From the NCBI RefSeq assembly GCF_910592395.1, contig NC_088315.1, forward strand, positions 3,412,501 through 3,476,500: DNA of 64,000 nt, in the 5' to 3' direction. Below the pieces are notes generated by a model that was not told the origin of the DNA, searched no databases, and worked only from the letters and a program-made list of their open reading frames with translations. This DNA is from Lineus longissimus. Lineage: Eukaryota > Nemertea > Pilidiophora > Heteronemertea > Lineidae. The position numbers and the translations under genes were made by a program. Numbering within the stretch: position 1 is the first letter of the stretch; each line of letters opens with the position of its first letter. Of this stretch, positions 36,197-49,139 are shown in pieces.

Positions 36197-39100
36197 TCAA
36201 GACTTGGCAATGCCTGGGAACTTGCTGATCATCTTAGAGACAAGCTGGAGAATGAAGTGCCAGATGCTGCGAGCAATCTTCACCCGGCTGACCAGGAACC
36301 TCCAGAGAATAACAAGGCCAACCAATTTGATAATACGCGTCCATGTTTGGAGTCTGAAATCGGGGAAAATATAATTATGAATCAATCATTCAACAACAAA
36401 CTTGTACCGGTATATTGTCTAGTGCTTTTGCCAGTTCTTGAAAAGGGCAGCGTATTTTCTACTTCCTAGAGAAAAGAGCATCGACCAGGTTTTGCCAAAT
36501 GGGCATCACAATCCATGGCAAGGTCAATTATGTACATATCAAACCAGAAACCTGCCTGTTATGAGGGACGGAGGAAGTCTACATGTATTTACCTTTTCAT
36601 TTCTGCTCTAGGTTTATCCATGTTGGTCATATCTTCCTTCAAAATATGATTTTTAGCCCCAAGGCAGTAGTGTTCTATGTACTGGCGCCAGTCAATCTGC
36701 TTCACATCGAAGTCGAACAGCTGTGAAATTAAAATAAGTTTAATATTGAGAGACGGTGACTTGTTTTAAAAACAACTTGTGACTCAGGACATCTTCTGTA
36801 GGTCTGTCATCTGATGACAAGCTGACAGCGCCTTTGGCTGGAGCAAAAATCACAGGGCAGCACTCCAAAGGCCCAACAACGAACATCTAAAGATGTCATG
36901 GTGCTGGGCCTGGTATTAAAATGGTCATATCTGTACACTGAAGGAGAATAGCAGGTCCTTGCATCATTTCTACTGGACTGACTGGTTAAAAGAACTTTTC
37001 CTCTTGCCTAGCCAGCGAGACTGCCGTGTAAACGGAAGGTCTGCGGTTCAAACCAATGCGGGACCTTTGTGTTCCTTACCTTCTGGTCATCGTGGTTGAG
37101 TTTATCTTGTAGCATGAACATATTATCGTTGTGGAACTTCCACTCATTGCTGGTGAAGTAATCTAAACTCCTCACCGATTTACTCAGACGGTCATACAAC
37201 CGCACAAATCTGCAAGACCAAAGGTTAGATCGGTTAGAGTCAACAATCCTAATAGTACACCCTAACAGTCTGTGTGAATGGATACTCATTTCTTGTTTAT
37301 AAGGTGATCCAAACCTTCAATGATTTACATTCGGGAAAAGTTGCAAAACAAATAGACAGGTTGAACATAATCGTGTAACTGGATGCTCTTTAGCCTGTCA
37401 ACCTCCTGTCCTCTCCATGACAGAGAATGTGCCTGCAACGTTCATGACCAGTGATCAGATCAAATTAGCCAGTTAGGGGCTACATAAGACTAGCTGAAAT
37501 CTTACGTGGTAGCTGAGTATTTGGGCTCTCTGATGACCTCATCTCTACTGAACTCGAGTGCGAATTGAGAGAACTTACATTGGTTTCTTGCCAGCAAGCC
37601 ATCTGAACGTATCAAGGAAGTAGGCTGGAATCTGATGCTCATAGACTGATTTGAAGTTATGCCATGAACTGAAAGAATGAGAAGTAACATTGATCAATGA
37701 GCTACATACATTAACCCCACTATGGAAATGGGCTTGAGTGTACTTATGATAACACAGGATAATTCAGGTGAAGCATTCACTTTCGTTTTCAGTTCCCTAT
37801 ACTGAACTCACATCATGACGTGTACAACTTTGATAACTTACTTGACATTATCAGGACAGGATAACCTACCTGCTTCGTGTGAACCGAGGATTTGGCACTC
37901 GGACAGCTCCCTCTAGTGGATTTTTCATCAAGTATTCATGCGACAATCGTTCTGAAACAGCAGCAACATATAAAAGACACTCAAACAATTGATGTCATAA
38001 TGAGAATTGGGGCCTAAAAATCTGCCCAGGAATAAGAATTGGGGTACAACACCTGGACAGATCATAGTTTAAGGCTTCAACTAACACTAGTAACAGACAC
38101 TACTAGCCAAAAGACATGCCCACATCTGGAGCTCAGAACTTGCCCACATCTTGCTCATGCGGTTTTGGTATGACAGTGATCAGACTTCAGATATGTGAAT
38201 CACATCCTTGTCTAATCAATGATTATCATACATCCTGATCATAAGGCACTCACCTAATTCACCCCAAGTGAGTCGGTTAATCTGGCCCGTAGTGCAGTTG
38301 TAAACCATTGTATTGCTTGGCCTGCAGTAAAAAACACAAATAATGAGCATAAGCATCTCGAGAGCCCTGGGTTTTCTCCCCGAGGTCCCAAAATCTTGCA
38401 GAAATTCCTAGACCATGGTTAATGAAAAATTAAATTGATTTATTGATTCTAATTCCTGAACAAAGCATACTTACTTTTCAACACCTGTGTGCCATCCAAC
38501 AGCAATCATAGTATTGACCGCAACATCGACCGGGATCATATCTGACGTTGCATAGAAGTTACCCTTCATCACACGCAGTAGGCCTTTACCAATCTGGAAA
38601 GTACATAATTGTGAAGATGCATAACAACAGTCTAGTTCAAATAGTTCGCACATGTTGGTGTATTGGCAGTATGGAGGACCAAGAGGTTACAGGCATTCAG
38701 GTTAATTTCAAAATTTATGTTAAATCAAACCCGCTGGGAATCGCTATTAAAAAAATGTATACTTACAGCTATTAACATACCGGTTGGTCCATTATAATTG
38801 TCCACCCAGCCCTGGAACAAGACAAAAATAAAGATATGAGATGTGGTTGGTACATTTTGTATCCTGATACTCACAGAGCTGTCATAACTCTACATGTAAA
38901 TTTTAGATTCCATGGTTCCTGCTCAGTCATAGGGCAGTATTGGCATGAATCAGAAATGTACAATCATGTACGTTAAATATCATCCCATACACAATACACA
39001 AAGGAACTGACAAGTCAAAGTAACTACTCACCGGCATTGGTTCCTTCCAAGATGCGCCAACAATTGAAGGGCGTACAATCGCTACAGAAAATGACTTGCT

Positions 39101-40671
39101 TTCTTCAACTAGGAGATATTCGGCTAGGGCTTTCGTATACGTGTAAGTATTTGGCCGGGATCCAATGAGTTTGGGTGTGAGCTTTGTTATCATTTCGTCA
39201 TCCATCCACCTGTAGTCAATAAGAGATATGTACAGTACTTCTATCACTGAGTGCTACATGTATACTCAAAGGGAACTATTGGTAGGAGCTAGGTTGGTCA
39301 GATTAAGTGGGCTCATACAATCTAACAGGGACTCTACAGGCAGTGGCTAGGTTGGCAAGGTTTGTAAGTATGAATGATATCCATTTTATCGCACAGTCAC
39401 ATGGAAAGATAGATGAATCTATGCTGTTTATAATTTCCAATGGAACCAAATTGCTCTTATGAGGAAAAATCACAACATAAAGCAGGGATAAGTTCATTTT
39501 AAGTATCCCCGAGGCGCATGATAGTACCGGGGTAAAGGACCATTGGGAAAACGGTGCAAATGGTGGTGTGACCAAGAAAAGCGATAACTTACTCAATAGC
39601 ATCCAGCAGTTTCTGTGGGTGAACAGGTGGAGGATAAACACACTCTGTAACATCCTGACGATCACAATTCGCGTAGGCAGTGGAAACATGAATGAAAGCC
39701 TGCAATCACAAAAAGAGGAATAACACCTTTTTCCAAAACCAATTTCAGACTGCTGTGATTTTATTCAAAATGTTTGAATTGCAGAATGGTAACGTGGTAT
39801 CACTTTCACATACTTACATCTAGGTTCGTCATTTTCTTGCTCAATTCGATCAACTTCTTCACCCCCAAGACATTCATTTGTAGTGAGAACCTAAAGGATA
39901 GAATGACACACCATCAGCTCAGGCGGGGGGGGGCGGACAGAACAGGGTTAAATATTGACAGATGCATCAAACTCAAAAGGCAGTTTTTTTGTTTCCAGGG
40001 CATGCACATTCGATCATTTTATCGAATGCAACTGTTGAAATTGTGGTTTCTATTATGGCGCCATAGGCCTAGACTTCAGCTGGTCCTCCCAAACTTACCG
40101 TAAAGCTTCATCGAACTTGACAGTGGCAGCTGAGTGAAAGACTATGGAGACTTCAGAGATCAGTTTGGCTTCATCCTCGGCACTGATGCCCAACTCAGGT
40201 GACAGAATGTCACCATTTATTGGAATAATTCGCTCCATGAAATCTGGCTGCGTTTCATGAATAGAATCAAATAACTGAAATGCAAGATTTTAAACACAAT
40301 ATTAGACGAATGGGAAAAATACGAAACTGTCACTGAGTTCATCCTGGACAACACTTTAATTTCCAACCTTCAAACTACTTGAGTATTGTTGACTTTTGCG
40401 GAATGTTGCTCACCTTTGAAGAGAGAATATCACTGAGACGCTCCTGCGGTGCCTGTCCCTTCTTTGGCCGGATTAAAACGTAAATCAATTTGATTTTTGG
40501 ACATGACCGCATCAACTTCTCCATCAAGACTTTTCCCATGAACCCTGTTGCCCCAGTTATGAAAATTGTGCGACCCTCATAGAATTCTGGGATGGACGGA
40601 GGCACATCTGAGAGCGTTGACACCGTCTTTGGGCTTGTCTCTAAATCATAGTGTTCACCAAAAACAGCCAT
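36197..40671 (-). CDS. FAR1: fatty acyl-CoA reductase 1
   Basis: Thirteen exons: 40671-40414, 40274-40099, 39890-39818, 39699-39593, 39209-39032, 38811-38767, 38593-38475, 38321-38254, 37951-37870, 37668-37579, 37209-37080, 36720-36593, 36353-36197; 1611 nt, 536 aa (human FAR1 515). It reduces long-chain acyl-CoA to fatty alcohol with NADPH on the peroxisome, feeding ether-lipid (plasmalogen) or wax synthesis. The Rossmann motif TGATGFMG is at residues 39-46, STAYAN follows, and the catalytic YxxxK is Y227-K231 within [35 protein letters not shown] and the FAR_C region follow, with one hydrophobic C-terminal segment ([13 protein letters not shown]) as in the family anchor. The ATG exon begins at an acceptor (ATTACAG, exon from 40695), so a non-coding 5' exon exists upstream. 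Confidence 0.95.
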
Positions 40672-43600
40672 ATTAGTAGATATGATTTCTTGAGCTGTAA
40701 TGAGAAGAATATTGAATGTTATTGTTTGTATTATTCCTCAACGGTTCTTACGTCTCATCAACAGCATCATTACTGAAAAGCCAATTCAATATCATTATCA
40801 TGAAAAGTCAATTCAAATTTAAATTCTAGGTATTCAATATCAATCGCTATCTTCTAGGAATGCACAGAATTCTTAAAGGTCAGACATTGAATCTACACTA
40901 TAAGAGTGCAGAATCAATTTGGCACACATGTCCATGAGTTCAAGCTCAAAATGCAGAAGTTCAACTTTTTTTTAGTTAGCACATTACACTTGACTTATTT
41001 TTTAACAAGGAATAATAATAAACAACATAGTTTGGTTCAAGATGTCCAGAAATCTTGAAAATCGCTCTAATTTTCACAAGTGCTCTTGGACTTTCATCTA
41101 AACTCAAATTAGGACAGCCCCCCCCCCCTTATTCCTTAGATTATCTTCACTTATTTCAGATCTTCTTATTGCAGTCAATGCAATAAATCACAATTCCCTT
41201 GACTTGCTAGAATGCAGTCTCAGATGTTTAAAACAATTGAAAGCGTACTTAAGGGGCAGGACTAGCAGAAAACCAAGGGGGGAGCATTAACTTGTAGCTG
41301 GCTGAAAAAAAATTTGGATTTTGGTACACATGTCCTCACATAGTTGCAAGAGGGTTCGGGTATGTCCATCTAAAGCTCGGGCCAACACTCGGAACTATAG
41401 ACCGAGCTTATGAAACATGTGTGAGGGAGTCGCATATATGACTGACACTGGTTTTCGAGGATGGGGTATGTCGTGTCCATGGTTAGATGATTTAGTTGTT
41501 ATACTAACCAATCCATATACTGACGTACAACTCGATATTCGTAATTTCGCTTTTCAAATAATATGAATGATATATAGGGCCTGTAGGCCTACTAATTGTT
41601 TTCACAGAAAAATCCTTCTAAAGTTCTAAAACACGCTTGCGATATTATTGTGCGGAAAGCCAAGCATCAAAGCGTCAAAATATCATACATAACTTAATTC
41701 ATAATACATATATTTATATATACCAATGTAACGTTCCCTGCAAGTCATCCTTCATACAGTTTTTTTAGTGTATTGCCTTGGTCAAACAGCCTTTATTCTG
41801 TTGCATTACATAATGTTGCATCTGCACATTGCATGCAATGCAGGTGTGTTATTCAGGTTAAGGAGGCGCGGCGCCGGAAAGGAAAACGAGCGTTCACACT
41901 TGATAAACCACTCACCTTGTTAAATCCAATTCACAGACGCTATTGGCAGATTATAATGAAGTGATTGGAAAGGCAAATTAATGTTTTGAACCAATTTATG
42001 ATTGAATACGCAGCCAAAAAGATCAAAGTCCAAGAAGATCGCACTCGCCGGCCTCCATATTGGTGCTGTTAGTAACGTGACGAATACACTCACTGGGGTT
42101 GATAGGTAGCTTGATTTACCATCTTTCCTGATTTTCTATCACTAAAAACAACTGAATTTCCATTTTTATTTCATTTGAAGTAATTTTCCAAACCTGATGC
42201 TATTCTCATCATGTCGAAAGTTTTCTTTTCTTTTGTGGAAAGAGAACATATACTAACTTTTACTCCCAATCATTCAAATGGAATAATCCAAATATTAAAA
42301 TAGTTATACATTCAGTCACCTGGTGGCAGCAGCTTACGGTGAACTGAAACTGTAACACTGATGCACTCACAGCTCCAAGGATCAGTGGGTGTGTCCTCTG
42401 CTATGACTGCTCTGAATAGGGGATAGCATCCTGAGTGGCCCACTTATTTGAGAAGTGGATTTAATTGATTACGTCTCAAGTTTAGTGTCCGATATAGATG
42501 ACCAATACTTTGCATGGGCCACATTGATTAATATCGATTAATGAGTGGCTGGCTGGTGCTAGTGAACTAAGATAGTCCAAGTAATTCCACTCAAAACATG
42601 TCTCTTATCCAGTACAGGTGTGTTAACGTTTCAGTTGAAATATTTTTATGAAGAACATTGATATCAGTCCAAGTCACAGTACACTAAGCCCTAATATTAC
42701 TGGCACGATGCCAAATGATGAGTCTTCATTTATTATCCTAAAGGCATAAACTATTCAAGTGTGGTCTTATTCAGGACCATGCAGAAAAATGTTTTCATTG
42801 AAGACAGAATAGCACGAAGGTCGCTGCCCTCACATGCCACATGTGCTGTCGTCTGAATCAGGTCAGAACGATCATTTCTATGTTGATAACATAGTGGCAA
42901 CTTTATCATATAAAACATACTCAAAGGCACATGAGAGGGACTGGAAATGAGCCATTCTGTCTGCTAGGCCAATTAAAACTACTGAAAAACAACATCTGAA
43001 TAAACCTTACATTTATTCCCTATCAACACTGACTTGAATATTGTACAATATCTATACACACACAATTCACATTTGATGACTTGATTACAAAATGTGAAAG
43101 ATTTTATAGTCAGATTGATTAGAGTTCAAAAAGAAACTTGGACGGATGATATTTGATAGCACGTGCATCAAAGGCACCTACAGTATTTCCACCATAATTA
43201 GATTTGAGGGAAGACAAAAATTTCAAAAAAATATGTTTTCTTAAAAAAATGTTTCTTCAAAATTTTTTGTCCTCGACACCCTCAGCGCCGAACCACGTAG
43301 ATCTACGCGGCCCAAGTTGGTTATGGACTTCGTGAAAGAACTACGCCATCTCCATCTTCAGGGCAAAGAAGGAACTGAAAGACCGGTCTTTTCAGTTCCT
43401 CCCGTGCCCTGAAGATGGCGATGGCGTAGTTCAGAACTTATGACTTCATGAAAGAACTACGCCATCGCCATCTTCAGGGCAAAGTAGGAACTGAAACGGT
43501 CTTGTCAGTTCCTGCCGTGCCCTGAAGATGGCGATGGCGTAGTTCAGAATTTTAAATTACTTCATGAAAGAAACTACGCCATTGCCATTTTCAGGGCAAG

Positions 43601-44154
43601 GTGGGAACTGAAAAAACCAAACCACTGAATGCTGTTCTGACACAGGGAATTTTTAGGGGGTCGGGGGTGTTGGAAAAAGGGGGTCATTTTGGTCATTTTT
43701 AGTACTTTTTCAACCATAAAATAAAATATATGTAGCTAACATAACTCTATTGATTCAAGAAGACCTTGTCTTGGAGAAGTTACTGCAAGACCTTTTGCAG
43801 CCATTTCTTATACTTTTTTCTTCTGAAGTTCTGGGGGGGGTGAAACACCGGCACTGAAGGTGTTAATTACGGTAACTGACTCCATCTGAGAAGATTACAA
43901 AACAAACTCTCATCCTCAAACTTAAGGGCAGCATCCCTCTTGAATATTTTGAGGGGGACATAACCCCTATGGCAGAACCCCAGGGCCCTTTCAATTCAAA
44001 ATACAATAACACAAAAGGATGGTCAAAGTGCTGAAGAGGTCGACAGCTATTGAACAGTTCTAACACATAATTGTTCTTTATACTGACTGAAATTGGGAAC
44101 TAAAGTGTCACTGATAGTGATACACTGATCCCTCGGCAATTATGAGTCCAGTTT
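40672..44154. other. intergenic FAR1/BBS2 with hairpin array
   Basis: No gene found apart from the untraced FAR1 5' non-coding exon. A CCAAT box next to a YY1-like AATATGGAGGCCGG (minus strand, around 42040-42065) could be the FAR1 promoter. A minus-strand AATAAA (plus TTTATT near 43015) could end BBS2 mRNA. The hairpin array at 43.34-43.62 kb is listed separately. Confidence 0.4.
43338..43615. repeat. tandem array of long hairpins
   Basis: Two complete hairpins (43338-43432 and 43454-43545) and the left half of a third (43567-43615) lie head to tail with a period of about 115 bases. Each left arm starts GAACTACGCCATC and contains CATCTTCAGGGCA and GGAACTGAAA. Each right arm is its complement, ending GGCGATGGCGTAGTTC. 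Arms are about 42 bases with few mismatches and a loop under 15 bases. No ORF. Confidence 0.85.
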
Positions 44155-47100
44155 TCATGACGATCCAGTCTTTATGATCTTAAACAATGCGCTGACGTTG
44201 TTGTTCTTGATGGCAGCACGACACGCAGACACCACAGCAGTCTTGTATTTACCAACTGAAAAGGTGAATTAAAAGATAAAAGACATGAGACAGAGTTTTA
44301 CTTCTACTATATTCAGAGTAAAGCAAAAAGCCATTATCATCAAGAGCATCAAGAAATCATGGTCTCACCTCTTAACCTCCCTGCCCTCTGTACCGTCTGG
44401 TTGACCTGTCTAAGGCAGTTCAGTAACTCCTGGTGGTTGTTACATCGGATGGTGTACCCGTTGATCAGGTCACGATTCAGGTCGTACAACTCCATGTAGC
44501 CTTTTCTCATGTTTTTCCTTCAGGTGATAAAAATGCCGATTAGTTTTGTTTTAAGGCAACAAAGTCAGAAAGAAGTGTAAAATAGCAACCCTGATTGCCA
44601 AGTCTCAACAAAGGTAGGGGCACAGGAATTGGACTATGTCCAGAAACTATGCTTGCTTTCTGCACATCTGCAACTCTGACGAAGTACAGGCTCCCGATTG
44701 TAGAAACCTTAGGACACCAAACTTCAGGAAATCTAATAAACTGTGACTTACATGTCCCCCATGATTCTCGAATCTTCTGCCCTGACCACCAGACTTCGGA
44801 TCAAGTTCGAATGGTCAGCCATTTCTGCCGTAAGTTTTTGCCGCACTGCATGATACTCATCCACTTTTACCAAAACATCTTTTAGTTTTTCCATTTCATC
44901 TGGAAAATCAGCTGTCACCTGCAGGTCTTCAATTTTCAAAAAGATACACAACGCCTGAATGATATCACCCGCTAGGTCCATGTTGTCAGTTTTTATCGTC
45001 ACCTGAAATTCCGAATAAAAACTTTTTGAGGCCCGATGGAAAAAATCACAATGAAACAAACTACATTCATAGAAAATTTGTGGGAATACAGTCCAAAGTC
45101 TTGTTCAGGTTCTTGACAGTTTATGATCGAGTAAGGTTAAAAGCCACCTGCTATAATAACGTCACTGATGACATGTCACTGCTTCCCATGTATTTCACAC
45201 GGGAATCCCAGTCAGCCATAACTTACCTGACCACTGGACTCCATCTTGAAGAAGAGAGGTCCTAACCCCCGGAGAGAAATAAAGCCAACATTGAGAGCCC
45301 CTTCACAGGACAGGTCATCCTGGAGGAGGAAGTTCTGGTTGATCCACATCACAACCCTGTTGACTCGCTCCTTGACGGAGAAGACGACAGAACTCTTAGG
45401 TTCAGGGACGGCATTTGTGCTCAGCGAGTACATAGAAAATCGTGGCAGTTGGCGCATCAATTCAAACACATGAAACTGGGAGCTGAAATAGTAAATACAA
45501 GTCACTGGTCACACGCGGTGGATTATAATGCTAAAAGCTGCCTGAACCTAGAGGTGAGGTCTGAACAACTGGTCTCAATAACTGACTGCCACAGATACTG
45601 ACTGATATCTTCTGCAGTATATGAGTGGGACCAAAGTGCAGATACTCGGATTGTAATAGTCCATTGAGAATGAGCTCACCTTGACTTATAACCAACAAAT
45701 GCTTTGATGTGCAAGTCAACAGGAATATCTTTTGGAGGTCTGATCGGTACCTTCAGAGAATTGGCCAGTGTTTCTTTATTCGGATGTCTGAAGGAGAGAA
45801 GAAAGAACTTGTTATTGGTTTTCATCGCTGAAGTTCTTCATGCCCTGTGTAACCCCCTCAGGATGGCAGTTACAAATTCTGTCAAGGCACATACTTACAC
45901 AACATGGCTTTCCCCTTCAAAGATTCCTTCAGCGAAAATAAGGACGGCTTTAATCACGGTATCATTGGTGGTGGAGACAAGCAGCTCTACATGGGGCTGA
46001 AAGACAAAACTGACATTAAGCATGAGTTGATCAATGGCAAAGGAACTGCTTCTTTGCACTAGATGGTAATGTGCATCATTACAGTGCCTAGATTAGCACC
46101 CTTTAGATCAGGTGAATCTGTCTTTGACAATGCAATTTTAAGGATTTTAGTACAACGCGGTTACACATTTATCCCTTACAGATAGGGATGTAACAGATCT
46201 AACCAATCGAATAACTTACCGGCTGTGTATCAGTACCAGTGTGGACTCCCAGGGACGTCTGCAGCTGGGTATTGGCCTTGAAAGAAACATATACAGGTAG
46301 TAAATGAAGTGACCTTAATGGACCGATTAATTTTTCAATTTGTTGAGAAGTTGTAGTGTTATTTCACATGTTCATGCAAGTATTGGACACCAGGTATATC
46401 TAATAAGGTAAGGGTCCTGTATGCCATACTCACAGGAATCACTCCCATAGCCGACGGATCCAGATCACCAGGTCTTGACGCACCAGCAGCACGGGCATTC
46501 TCTTCATAATTCTTCAACTCGAGGAGCAAGTTCTGTTTCCGCTGACTCAGCTCTCGGACAGTGTCTTGTTCGACGTTGGTATCCATCAGGTTACCCCGCA
46601 TCTCAGGTGGCGCTTGGTTCCAGCCTCGCACTGAAAATAACAAGTAACATATGCCACACGAGGGAACTTGAGCAGCAATGCTGTGTCTTCTGCCAGGGGA
46701 ATACACAATAACGGGGCACTCTTGCAATCTAACCTAAGGGCTTGATCAGAATGCAGTTTCCCCTATCTTTGACAAGCCTTACCTTCTCCCTCGGTTGAAC
46801 AACATATCAGCTGATTCTGCCCATCCATGCGGTAGTCTCCCAGGACTATCCCTGCCACAGCACTGTTGAAAGTGTCCTTGAATATCACCTCTCCCGTCCG
46901 GTCACTTCGAACATCAATCTGGAAAAAGAACCAAATGAATTATCACACCACTGCTTTTTAAGCCTATTTAGTCATGCTTTTTTTCACTTCCTTTGTGTTC
47001 GTTGTGGCAGTTCCTAAAGGTTTTCTAAAAACTGATCAGTTTTTAATGTTACTGAGATGAGAACATGATAGAAAGAACACTGTTGCAAGCCATACCTTGC

Positions 47101-48590
47101 CATTACTCCAGCCAGTGATGAGTTCAGGGACACCATCCGAATCCAAGTCAAAACTCTCGATAGTCACTGCATGGTTCTTTGATTTGATTCTCCAGTATCT
47201 TGCCGTCCCGTCATAGACTCCGACTGTGCCATTGGCAAGAGCGTAACCAAATCTGCTACCCTGCATCAGGCATAACGAGGTGATAGCTTCAGTTTCTGTC
47301 ATCTCTGCAATGATCTCATCTTCTCTGAACACACGGATGTCAAAATCTTCAGATCCAACAACCAGCTAAAAAGATAATAACACACATTGTTTACATCATA
47401 AAACCGACACAGGATATTTATCATGATGGCAATCATCACAATTTTTGAAATAAAAACACTTTTAGACTAGTACTGCGGATTACACATCTTTTTCACAAAA
47501 AAAATTATGTTTTATACAAATCCTTCAAGTTTAAGTAGAAGTATTGAGGTCCCAGATTGATATTTAATTCACCTCGTTTTCTCCATTCCGAGTGAAGTCC
47601 ACCAATGCCAAACTGCACACATTGTCTCCTGTGACTGTCCAGAATGCATCATTACCATCTTTATCAAAGCCTTGAATTGAACAGTTACCGCCAATGACAG
47701 CTAGCGGCGAGTCGATGCTTCCCAGTTTGCCCATCACAACAGCATTTGACCCATCAGGTGTCTGAAATATAATCACAAATTCCGTTAACTGAATTAGATG
47801 TTCAATTCCTGCTTTAGTTTGACCATACTGTACAGGGCATTCCAAGCATTATTCTAGTTGTTATTGCTTTCTCTGGTAATGACATACTCCAATGGACTGA
47901 TCTGCATGTGTCTTGACATAATGCAACTAGTAATTATGAAATTTGTGTAAAAGTCACGGTGGCCCATACTTTAATCGCTATTACTCACATCTTTATAAAA
48001 GAGATCTCGGTTCTTATCAACATCATAAGCGAGGAGATTTGTCTGTGTTCCAACCACCATTATTTCACCAGGTACATCGTCCAGCGACCCAGCACACACA
48101 GAACTTATGGACTGATTGATATTCAGGAGGCTGATATCTGCTTCAATGGCCGATTCCATTCGACCTCCCCTCTGGGCTCTTGTGTGGGGATTGTGAATGA
48201 AAACCTGTAAACAGACAAAGTTTGTTAGGGAGTGCTGTCTATTAAGTGCCCTGTAAAACAAGCAATTAAATCTGTTATCAGGATCGCATGAAAGAAAAAT
48301 TGCTTGTTTGCAAATGTAATCTGACTTTCCACCATTTTTTTCTCTCGAGAATTTCAATCTAACCTAACTTAGGCTGCAACCTCTTGCATGGAATTTAACC
48401 CTAATTTATGAATAACACTAATCTATGAAACACCCTGCCTGTACAATGTACGATACTGTCATGACTGTACCTTTCCAGCGGTGGTTGCACAAGTAAGACA
48501 CGGATGTTTCCCATCATATTTGCCGATGGCTACCATGCGCGGGTTGATCTTGTGGTTGAGTTTGAGGGTGAAGATGGGAACGAGAGGCAT
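44155..48590 (-). CDS. BBS2: Bardet-Biedl syndrome 2 protein, BBSome subunit
   Basis: Thirteen coding exons: 48590-48471, 48204-47989, 47761-47573, 47365-47096, 46918-46783, 46630-46434, 46276-46220, 45996-45899, 45787-45680, 45482-45227, 45002-44752, 44517-44369, 44255-44155; 2148 nt, 715 aa (human 721). BBS2 is a core subunit of the BBSome, the coat that moves membrane proteins in and out of cilia. It starts [15 protein letters not shown], typical of BBS2, followed by an N-terminal beta-propeller ([33 protein letters not shown]). Then come a coiled-coil linker ([19 protein letters not shown]), the ear region ([11 protein letters not shown]) and a helical C-terminus. Every junction fits. A non-coding first exon ends at 49000 (donor CCG|GTGAGTACG) and joins an acceptor at 48595. 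Confidence 0.96.
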
Positions 48591-48999
48591 CTTGACTGAA
48601 AATTAAATAGATACAAGTCACATGTCGATACGTCACGAGGCCTTTTCGAAGAAGACGAAACAGAGCCCTAACAAAATCAAATGCGCACACTCGGAACATC
48701 ACCCTCAGAACTGACACTGACAGAAGGCCTAGCCTGGCTAAGCCTTAAAGGGCCGGATCGACATTTTTCTGTTTAGCTTGGTTGGTTACCATCAAGATTT
48801 GACCTCAAGTACCTAATATTGGACCGTTTTTTGTAATTTTGTGATTAAATGATGCATAAGTGCATCTAAGTTAATAGCGTTTACGGGCTAACATACACTT
48901 ATATTACTGAAATCGAACATAAATCAATGGGAAAAATCATGTTCTTCTGAAAAATGTTGAATTCGATCCTGCCATCTACCGGGAATTTAACGTACTCAC

Positions 49000-49139
49000 C
49001 GGAAAGTGCGTGTGTCAACTTCCTTTTCAATTTTTCAATCGTCTTCGGATCGGTGCAACTTTTTGGTCGTGTCAAAACAAGACTCATCCAACACCATCCG
49101 TCTCTTTTAAACACCAGAAACACTAAAAACGAAATCATC
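49000..49139. promoter_or_regulatory. bidirectional BBS2/RPL12 promoter
   Basis: The BBS2 leader exon (donor at 49000, minus) and the RPL12 ATG (49140, plus) face away from each other with at most 139 bases between. There is no TATA box. A pyrimidine tract CCGTCTCTTTT just upstream of the RPL12 ATG could be the 5'-TOP start of its mRNA. CTTCC/GGAAG motifs (ETS type) occur in the interval. Start sites are inferred. Confidence 0.6.

Noticed and set aside
36990-37052. tRNA gene in a FAR1 intron (GGTTCAAACC B-box match)
   Set aside because: No A box at the right distance and no cloverleaf can be drawn; it lies against an exon end.
43262-43310. Palindromic CCACGTAGATCTACGCGG next to the hairpin array as a regulatory site
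   Set aside because: Short, imperfect, and more simply part of the same repeat region.
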